Assembly: GCA_024403655.1 (NCBI GenBank)
Contig: JAKSRK010000005.1
Location: 1 to 47,674 of the forward strand
Length of the DNA stretch: 47,674 nt
Direction of reading: 5' to 3'
Source of the DNA: Saccharofermentans sp.
GTDB lineage: Bacteria > Bacillota > Clostridia > Saccharofermentanales > Saccharofermentanaceae
This document shows positions 42,283-47,674 of the stretch, in pieces. The notes under the pieces were generated by a model. It was not told the DNA's origin and searched no databases. It was given only the letters and a program-made list of their open reading frames with translations. Position 1 is the stretch's first letter. Each line of letters starts with the position of its first letter. A program made the translations under genes and the position numbers.

Positions 42283-43610
42283 ATTCTTCTCAGATAAAGA
42301 AAATGACGATAGAAGCCTGCGTGCTGCTTCTTATAAGTTTTGCCATTTTATTTGTAGGCAACGCCATGACTTCGACACAGTCCGATACACGTGTGCAGAA
42401 CGGATACAGTGAAATGTTCAGTGATGTACTTGAGGCGGACAGATACAGGGAGATTTTCCCTGATAATTTAAGCGACTACGAGGGTATTAACCACGTTTAT
42501 CAGGCATTCGATGCAACTGGTGAACCTGTCGGCTTTGTACTTGATGTCTCAGTTGAAGCTGCAGGCAATACTTCGCTTCATCTTCTTACAGGCGTTACTT
42601 ACGATGGTGCTGAGCTTACGGGAATAAAGCATATAGCAGATGAGACCAATCCTGCTCCCGTATCCGAAGATGAGATAGTAAGACTTGCTTCGCAGGCTAC
42701 AGGAAATCAGATTCCCATTTCCTATGCTGCCAGCAATAATTCCGATGATGACGGCGACGGTTCCGTAACCATGATTTCCGGTCTTCATGACGGTATTTAC
42801 TATGCTCAGAAGCTTAACATGGATAGTAACGGTTATATCGACTATGTTCAGATTGAAGTTAATGGCGGCTTCATTACCCGTGTTAACTGGGATGCTTTTA
42901 ATATCGACAGGACTACCAAGGGCAGAATAGAAGCTTCTTTGTCAGGTGCTTTTTCCGTATCGGGAGATAACTGGGCAAATCAGTCATATAATCTTTGCCA
43001 TGCTCTTATTAACTGTCAGGATCCTTCAAGACTTGCCATGAAGTCAGATGGAACTACTGATATCGTAGCCGGCGTTACTATAGAGATAAGAGACTTCGTC
43101 GAACTTGCTTATGAGTGTATCGATAATTCAATCTGTAACTACAATCAGGAGACTTATATCGAAGATCTTAAGACCATAATCTTTGAACTGACGGGAACAG
43201 ATCCTGAAGCAGCAGGTCTTATTAATGATGAAGGATATGTAGTATTTTCCTTCGATGATTATCCCTCTGTCTTTGAACAGCTCGATGAAGAAGGTAACGT
43301 CATAGGAAGCCTTAATGTTCGCCAGAAAGCTACTGAAGATCTTGCTGATGTCGATTTTGCGACAATACAGGTAGATGAAGACCAGTCTAATCCGAGTGCT
43401 TATTCGGTTACTGTTATCGGTGCAGAAGACGGAGTATCGATTGGCGGAGGTTACGATGTGACTTTTGAGAATATTGACGGACTTCCCGCATCCGAGATCA
43501 GAAGCTATATACCCGGCATACCGGGCGCTCGTCAGAGAACAAGATGTGTTCTGTCGGCGATAAATCTGTCTTACAGATTCCTTAAGGATTATCTGGACTG
43601 GATGGCTTAA
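42279..43610 (+). CDS. rnfG: RnfG-like FMN-binding subunit, enlarged
   Basis: A 443-aa protein with one N-terminal membrane helix (VLLLISFAILFVGNAM) and a large outside part. Two FMN-binding-like regions are suggested: one around residues 80-280 and a shorter, degenerate one toward the end. The flavinylation motif of RnfG (DxxSGAT) appears only as DIVAGVT (261-267), keeping the acceptor threonine T267. Typical RnfG is about 200 aa, so the protein is roughly doubled. Its position after rnfD, with an ATGA overlap, is canonical. The second half, after residue 300, I do not recognise. Confidence 0.7.
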   Translation: MNSSQIKKMTIEACVLLLISFAILFVGNAMTSTQSDTRVQNGYSEMFSDVLEADRYREIFPDNLSDYEGINHVYQAFDATGEPVGFVLDVSVEAAGNTSLHLLTGVTYDGAELTGIKHIADETNPAPVSEDEIVRLASQATGNQIPISYAASNNSDDDGDGSVTMISGLHDGIYYAQKLNMDSNGYIDYVQIEVNGGFITRVNWDAFNIDRTTKGRIEASLSGAFSVSGDNWANQSYNLCHALINCQDPSRLAMKSDGTTDIVAGVTIEIRDFVELAYECIDNSICNYNQETYIEDLKTIIFELTGTDPEAAGLINDEGYVVFSFDDYPSVFEQLDEEGNVIGSLNVRQKATEDLADVDFATIQVDEDQSNPSAYSVTVIGAEDGVSIGGGYDVTFENIDGLPASEIRSYIPGIPGARQRTRCVLSAINLSYRFLKDYLDWMA

Positions 43611-43619
43611 GGGGGAATA

Positions 43620-44693
43620 ATGGCAAGATACAGCAGTAAAAAATTGTCGCCTTTCGACGGAGTCGAGGTTAAGCAGACAGAAAATGCAAAGAAGGGGATA
43701 GGAGATCTTTTCAGGAAGAATTTCTATCTGTCGACGAGAGCCTGCATTTTTATGGCAGGTTATAGTCTTACTCTGGCCTGTCTTGTTGCTTCTTTTGGCA
43801 GGATGTATATTCCGATTCTTCTGGCACTTGGCTGTGTTCTTATCTGGACCTTTGTTTTGAGATATGTAGAGAACTGCAGGACAATAGTACTTAATGTATT
43901 TCTCAATACTGCGCTTTTTGCGGGGCTTTATTTCCTTCCCGTAGTCGCTCCGGATCCAATGTCTTTTTACTGTTATGTTCCGCTGATAATAGGACTTACT
44001 GCTTTGTCTTCATCCATAAGAGACGGCAGAGCTTACTTTACCAGAAGCGATATTCTGGAAGAGATTATTGTACCCGGAGTTATTTCTTCTTTTGCTGTGC
44101 TCTTGGCGGCAGTTATAAGTAAGTACTTATTCGAACAGAAGAAGATAGGTATAATGCTTATCATTTCGGCAATAACTGTCGGTGCCGTATCTTTTCTTTT
44201 AAGTAAAGCGACGGGAAAGAAAATCAGACTTACTTCAAATAAGCTTGCTGATATAGCTGATTATCATCCGATTAATTTTGAAGAGAATATCAGATTCCTT
44301 AAGGAAAGACTTGTCTTCGCGGGAGAATGTATAGCAGTTCTCGCAGGCATGCTTGCAGTGAATATTGCTGATCTTCGTATGGGTCTGAAGCTTCCCTTTG
44401 CATTGCTTCCGATAGTAGCATCTGTTGTGATTGTCATATTCATGCTGTTAAGCAAAAGAAGATTTGATGATGTATTTGCCTGTGAGTCAATGATAGCTGT
44501 AGCAGTTCTGCCACTTATGCCGTCTGTTATCGGAGTTTTTACCGCTGTAGCAGCTGATATTGTAATAGCATCGTTCCTGCATACATATAAAAGAAGCAAG
44601 TTATTTGCTGACATCAACAGCTATTTTGACGGACTTCCGATGCTTATGACAGTCCTTGGTATGGCTATTCTTATTATCGAAGCGTTCATCTAA
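43620..44693 (+). CDS. Polytopic membrane protein, possible divergent RnfE-RnfA fusion
   Basis: A 357-aa protein with about 10-11 membrane helices after a polar N terminus. The first half resembles RnfE in layout: a loop YCYVPLIIGLTALSSSIRDGRAYF where RnfE has IPLIVVNCIILGRAEAFA, then a helix beginning ILEEIIVPG. The last 40 residues, INSYFDGLPMLMTVLGMAIL, resemble the VPxxFRGxPIxLITAGLMAL ending of RnfA. The conserved CP and NC cysteines of RnfA/RnfE, which hold a membrane 2Fe-2S cluster, are missing. It starts nine bases after rnfG with GGGGGAA. The assignment rests on weak pattern similarity plus position; an unrelated membrane protein remains possible. Confidence 0.6.
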   Translation: MARYSSKKLSPFDGVEVKQTENAKKGIGDLFRKNFYLSTRACIFMAGYSLTLACLVASFGRMYIPILLALGCVLIWTFVLRYVENCRTIVLNVFLNTALFAGLYFLPVVAPDPMSFYCYVPLIIGLTALSSSIRDGRAYFTRSDILEEIIVPGVISSFAVLLAAVISKYLFEQKKIGIMLIISAITVGAVSFLLSKATGKKIRLTSNKLADIADYHPINFEENIRFLKERLVFAGECIAVLAGMLAVNIADLRMGLKLPFALLPIVASVVIVIFMLLSKRRFDDVFACESMIAVAVLPLMPSVIGVFTAVAADIVIASFLHTYKRSKLFADINSYFDGLPMLMTVLGMAILIIEAFI

Positions 44694-44716
44694 ACACAAA
44701 TTTACAATCGCTTAAT

Positions 44717-44743
44717 TTGTCGGCCTCCAAAAACAAGTATAAT
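44717..44743 (+). promoter_or_regulatory. Promoter of the sensor-diguanylate cyclase gene
   Basis: TTGTCG (44717-44722) and TATAAT (44738-44743), 15 bases apart, slightly short. No terminator is visible after the Rnf-like genes. Confidence 0.45.
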
Positions 44744-44778
44744 AAAGTTGAGAAACTAATTTATGGGTTAATGTGACG

Positions 44779-46704
44779 ATGAAAAAAATAGCGGTTTTTA
44801 CATCTCATGTTTATGAGGAAATGTCCGGATTGATGCAGAAAGGTATTAATGCCGCTGCCATCGATCTTGGTGTTAAGGTGATTTATTTTGCCGGTTTTGG
44901 CGATTCCTACAGTTACAGGAATTTTGGCGAATTTACAAGATACGACGAGGGTGACAATATCTCTTACGATATTCCGGATCTTGAAGATTTTGACGGTATC
45001 ATTAAAATCAGCACTTACTTTAACGATCTTACCAAGATGCATCTTAGGGAGAAGCTTTCCCATGCGCCGATTCCTGTAATAAATATCGGAGGAAGGGATG
45101 ATTATCTTAAGAACATTTACTGTAACGAGGTAGAGTCTTTTTCAGCCGTTGTCGAACACATTATCAGTTGTCACGGATGTAAAGATATTTACCACCTCGC
45201 CGGTCTTCCGGATAAGTCCTATACGCATCAGAGAATCGCAGCTTATAAGAAGGTTCTTACTGATCACGGAATACCGGTAGAAGATGATAAGATTTATTTT
45301 GGAACTCTTTGGAGAGACTGTGGTGAGGCGGCGCTTGATTATATTCTTGATCAGTGTAGCAAGCGTGGTAAGAAATATCCTGATGCTATTGTATGTGCCA
45401 ACGATTATTCGGCATTCGGTCTTATTAATGAATGTAAGCTTAGAGGTATAAGAGTACCTGAGGATATCATCATTACCGGATACGACGGTGTCAAGGAAGC
45501 TATGGACGGCTATCCTTCAATCACTACTTCAAGACAGCCTTTCTATGCTGTTGGGTATAAGGCTGTCGGAACGATTCTTGAGATGATTGATGGAGTTAAT
45601 ATCCCCGATGAGACTCTTATTATGGGTGATTTGTTCTGCAACCAGTCCTGCGGTTGTAAGAAGAATACGGCTGATAACATAGAAGATGTCAGAAAGAATT
45701 ATCTGATCCGCCTTCGCAATACTACTAATATCGCTCAGTCCACGACTAATCTTATGATCAGAGTATCCAACATGGATACCCTGGATGAGTGTTTTAAAGC
45801 AATCGCCAATAATGCAAAAAAACATATAGGATTTAAAAAGATGCTTATGTGCATGGCTCCTGACTGGGATAAGCAAAGGATAATTGAAGGCGATTTCTCA
45901 AAAGTTAATGAAGAGATGACGGTAGTATCCGGCTTTGACGGAGAGAAAGATATCAGTGATATTACTTTCATGAAGAAGGATATTCTTCCTAAATATCTGC
46001 TGGAAGATCCTAATCCATACTATATTTATACCCTTCATAACCTTCAGTACTATATGGGATATCTTATTGTTGATCCCGATATAGATTACAAGGAACAGGA
46101 GGCTGTTCAGTCATGGCTTGTTGATCTTGCTGTAATTCTTGAGGACTTAAGACTCAAAAGAGATCTGATGGAATCTGTAACGAGACTTGAATTCCTTTCC
46201 AACAGAGATATGCTTACCGGTATATACAACAGAAGAGGTGTAGATCTGTTCTTCAGAAGTTTTTACGACGACTGCAGGGCAGATGGTACAGGTCTTGCCG
46301 TAATGACATTCGACATGGATGACCTTAAGATGGTTAATGACAAGTACGGGCACAGTGAAGGCGATTACAGTATCAAGACAGTAGCTGACGCCTTGGTATA
46401 TAGTGCCGGCGAGGACGAGATATGCACCAGAGCAGGCGGAGATGAATTCGTTGTACTTGCCAAGAACTATAACGAGGAAAGACTGAATGCTTACATCAGT
46501 AAAGTAAGAAGTTATATCTCGGCCAGAGTACAGGAAGACAGTAAGCAGTACGAGATTAATATAAGTGCCGGAGCGCATATGGAATTCCCTACTGAAGAAC
46601 CGGCCAAGGATATTCAAAAGCTTTTTGAAAAGTACCAGACTATAGCTGATACTGCCATGTACGAGGAGAAGAAGTCTCATAAGAACGGAAGAGAGCTGAG
46701 ATAA
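44779..46704 (+). CDS. LacI-type ligand-binding sensor fused to GGDEF diguanylate cyclase
   Basis: A 641-aa cytosolic protein with no signal peptide or membrane helix. Residues 1-285 form a periplasmic-binding/LacI-like sensor (IAVFTSHVYEEM, CANDYSAFGL, ITGYDG) without the DNA-binding headpiece. A middle, GAF-like domain (about 310-460) follows, then a short coiled coil and a GGDEF domain with the intact GGDEF motif at 553-557 (RAGGDEFVV). It should make c-di-GMP in response to a small ligand, perhaps a sugar. The RxxD inhibition site five residues upstream of GGDEF is absent. Start at the ATG; a GTG two codons earlier (44773) is possible. The binding site is weak. Confidence 0.88.
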   Translation: MKKIAVFTSHVYEEMSGLMQKGINAAAIDLGVKVIYFAGFGDSYSYRNFGEFTRYDEGDNISYDIPDLEDFDGIIKISTYFNDLTKMHLREKLSHAPIPVINIGGRDDYLKNIYCNEVESFSAVVEHIISCHGCKDIYHLAGLPDKSYTHQRIAAYKKVLTDHGIPVEDDKIYFGTLWRDCGEAALDYILDQCSKRGKKYPDAIVCANDYSAFGLINECKLRGIRVPEDIIITGYDGVKEAMDGYPSITTSRQPFYAVGYKAVGTILEMIDGVNIPDETLIMGDLFCNQSCGCKKNTADNIEDVRKNYLIRLRNTTNIAQSTTNLMIRVSNMDTLDECFKAIANNAKKHIGFKKMLMCMAPDWDKQRIIEGDFSKVNEEMTVVSGFDGEKDISDITFMKKDILPKYLLEDPNPYYIYTLHNLQYYMGYLIVDPDIDYKEQEAVQSWLVDLAVILEDLRLKRDLMESVTRLEFLSNRDMLTGIYNRRGVDLFFRSFYDDCRADGTGLAVMTFDMDDLKMVNDKYGHSEGDYSIKTVADALVYSAGEDEICTRAGGDEFVVLAKNYNEERLNAYISKVRSYISARVQEDSKQYEINISAGAHMEFPTEEPAKDIQKLFEKYQTIADTAMYEEKKSHKNGRELR

Positions 46705-46734
46705 CTTCGGTAGCGAAGATTTAGAATAAAACAA

Positions 46735-46769
46735 AAACAGGGGTCCGATTAACCATCAGGCCCCTGTTT
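46735..46769 (-). terminator. Terminator of the tRNA-Arg gene
   Basis: AAACAGGGG (46735-46743) pairs with CCCCTGTTT (46761-46769). Read on the minus strand, it is followed by TTTGTTTTATT. It may also stop the plus-strand GGDEF transcript. Confidence 0.85.
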
Positions 46770-46771
46770 AT

Positions 46772-46848
46772 TGGTGTTCGCGAGCGGATTCGAACCGCTG
46801 GCCTACCGCTTAGGAGGCGGTCGCTCTATCCTGCTGAGCTACGCAAAC
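46772..46848 (-). tRNA. tRNA-Arg, anticodon CCT, CCA encoded
   Basis: Read on the minus strand, the acceptor stem GTTTGCG pairs with CGCGAAC, and discriminator A and an encoded CCA follow (46774-46772). The D arm is GCTC-AGCAGGATA-GAGC. The anticodon stem is ACCGC/GCGGT with loop CTCCTAA, so the anticodon CCT (plus-strand 46812-46814) reads AGG. The T arm is AGCGG-TTCGAAT-CCGCT. It has its own promoter and terminator. Confidence 0.97.
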
Positions 46849-46857
46849 ATGTCGTTT

Positions 46858-46886
46858 ATTATATACCGAGTTCATATATTGTGCAA
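46858..46886 (-). promoter_or_regulatory. Promoter of tRNA-Arg
   Basis: On the minus strand: TTGCAC (46886-46881), 17 bases, TATAAT (46863-46858), nine bases ahead of the mature tRNA 5' end. Confidence 0.8.
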
Positions 46887-46910
46887 ATGAACGGATATAG
46901 GTTTATAAAG

Positions 46911-47540
46911 CTACATGTAGTACTCTTTGAGGCTGCCATCGTAGCGTTTATTAAGGTTCTCAAGCGTGTCAAAAACTACAACTTTCTCGTCTCGGCAGAT
47001 GTCATGGGGATCAATTTGCTTTACGATTTTCTTTGCTTCCTGAGTGATGGAATATCTCAGATCACGAGGGATATGCGTGTCTTCGAAGACGGTAACACTT
47101 CCAAGACCGGAATTAATTACCATGTGCTTATCGTGGAAGTCTTTAAGCTGTAACTCAATATTACTCTTAATATCAGGACCTGCTCTGCCAATTAACTCGG
47201 TTCTCCATATACGGTCAAAATAAAAACCTGTGCCGAGCGTAGTGTTTTTAAGACTGGATGTGTCTTTCCCATGGAGTGTGCACAGACGTTTGTACTCATT
47301 CCAGCTGGCAACATCAAAGGTCTCAAGACCGGGAAGATATCGTGTGCAGCCTTCAATCTTATCGGTAAGTGTTCCTACTCTGTCTGGTCCGTATACGGTT
47401 CCTTCGTAAATGTTATAAAGCTTAATATCAAAGCTCGCATAGTATTCCTGCATTCCCTTAAGGATAGGGTCAGGTTCTTTTATTCCATCTATGAGAGCTA
47501 ATGTCTCTAAGTAAACATCTTCTTTGATTAATGTAAGCAT
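46911..47540 (-). CDS. Hypothetical protein, 209 aa
   Basis: An unrecognised soluble protein with mixed alpha/beta character, starting MLTLIKEDVYLETLALIDG. It contains YNIYEGTVYGPDRVGTL and VTVFEDTHIPRDLRYSITQEAKK segments. There is no signal peptide, membrane helix or cysteine motif. Codon use resembles the neighbours. No Shine-Dalgarno precedes the ATG; instead TATAAT (47552-47547, minus strand) ends six bases before it, which would give a leaderless mRNA, but a -35 box is not convincing. Its downstream end lies ahead of the tRNA-Arg promoter on the same strand. It has no informative partner. Confidence 0.7.
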   Translation of the reverse strand: MLTLIKEDVYLETLALIDGIKEPDPILKGMQEYYASFDIKLYNIYEGTVYGPDRVGTLTDKIEGCTRYLPGLETFDVASWNEYKRLCTLHGKDTSSLKNTTLGTGFYFDRIWRTELIGRAGPDIKSNIELQLKDFHDKHMVINSGLGSVTVFEDTHIPRDLRYSITQEAKKIVKQIDPHDICRDEKVVVFDTLENLNKRYDGSLKEYYM

Positions 47541-47674
47541 AGTTTAATTATATAACGATAATGCCATTGATTACGAAATTAATTGTCATGAGAGAAAAAA
47601 GAACAAAGATACTACGAGATGCGAAGTGTCCTAATAATGTCAACGTTCGGGTGCTACTATGGTGCTATAGAAAA
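47541..47674. other. Right-edge segment, content unclear
   Basis: AT-rich sequence. From ATG at 47589 a frame stays open to the window edge (29 codons, MREKRTKILRDAK...) but uses codons rare in the rest of the window (CTA, CGA, CGG) and has no ribosome binding site. It ends with a short direct repeat, GTGCTA-CTATG-GTGCTA. It may be the start of a gene or element beyond the window; nothing can be called. Confidence 0.2.

Noticed and set aside
46772..46848. tRNA-Arg as an integration site for a mobile island
   Set aside because: No integrase, no direct repeat of the tRNA 3' end and no change of gene content on its left side, where insertion would be expected.
47589..47674. Partial ORF at the right edge as a new gene
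   Set aside because: Too short, unusual codons and no ribosome binding site. Left as unclear rather than called.

Overview
The window reads as chromosomal DNA of an anaerobic, Gram-positive Clostridia-type bacterium (Bacillota) of moderate GC content. The evidence is a tyrosyl T-box leader, AddAB rather than RecBCD, a short housekeeping sigma factor, a FabT-like MarR regulator, ferredoxin-dependent 2-oxoacid oxidoreductase genes, a cell-wall-type surface protein and many AGGAGG-like ribosome binding sites. Most genes are housekeeping. I see no prophage or CRISPR array. The only mobile-element trace is the 3' end of a group II intron at the left edge.

Layout. 1-99: group II intron domains V and VI. 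182-2336: PHP-family phosphoesterase, an aldo/keto reductase with a ferredoxin-like tail behind a palindrome-containing promoter, and a 54-aa ORF. 2344-3892: Tyr T-box and tyrS. 4149-7536: Na+/Pi-cotransporter-PhoU protein and an SPFH protein with zinc ribbons. 7664-10341: four-gene 2-oxoacid:ferredoxin oxidoreductase operon. 10425-12721: ridA and an ABC-F ATPase. 12881-15766: leuC-leuD-leuB, facing a convergent aminotransferase (15834-17024). 17152-18470: infC-rpmI-rplT with leader attenuator; infC probably starts at AUC. 18574-22841: SpoU methyltransferase, aconitase and citrate synthase. 23063-24637: surface protein with a VPATG sorting-like tail. 24788-30382: lipid cluster (MarR regulator, acyl carrier protein, lipid kinase, EEP-family phosphatase/nuclease, PlsC on the minus strand, acyl-AMP ligase). 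30449-37379: addB-addA, with tadA converging on addA. 38007-44693: zinc-ribbon membrane protein, rpoD and a divergent Rnf-like cluster. 44779-46704: LacI-like sensor fused to GGDEF. 46772-46848: tRNA-Arg(CCT) on the minus strand. 46911-47540: unrecognised gene.

How the genes work together. Carbon and nitrogen metabolism is represented by citrate formation and isomerisation, the isopropylmalate steps of leucine synthesis, ferredoxin-linked oxidation of 2-oxoacids, RidA and an aminotransferase. No isocitrate dehydrogenase or leuA is present here. Reduced ferredoxin would be a natural substrate for an Rnf-type membrane complex.

The most unusual element is that Rnf-like cluster (39830-44693). 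Recognisable but divergent RnfC, RnfD and RnfG genes are translationally coupled to each other and start inside the rpoD stop codon. They are followed by a 357-aa membrane protein that looks, weakly, like a fused RnfE/RnfA. RnfB is absent from the window. The flavin-attachment motif of RnfD and the conserved membrane cysteines of RnfA/RnfE are not visible, and RnfG is about twice the usual size. This is my best candidate for an undescribed system, either a variant complex or an Rnf derivative with a changed function.
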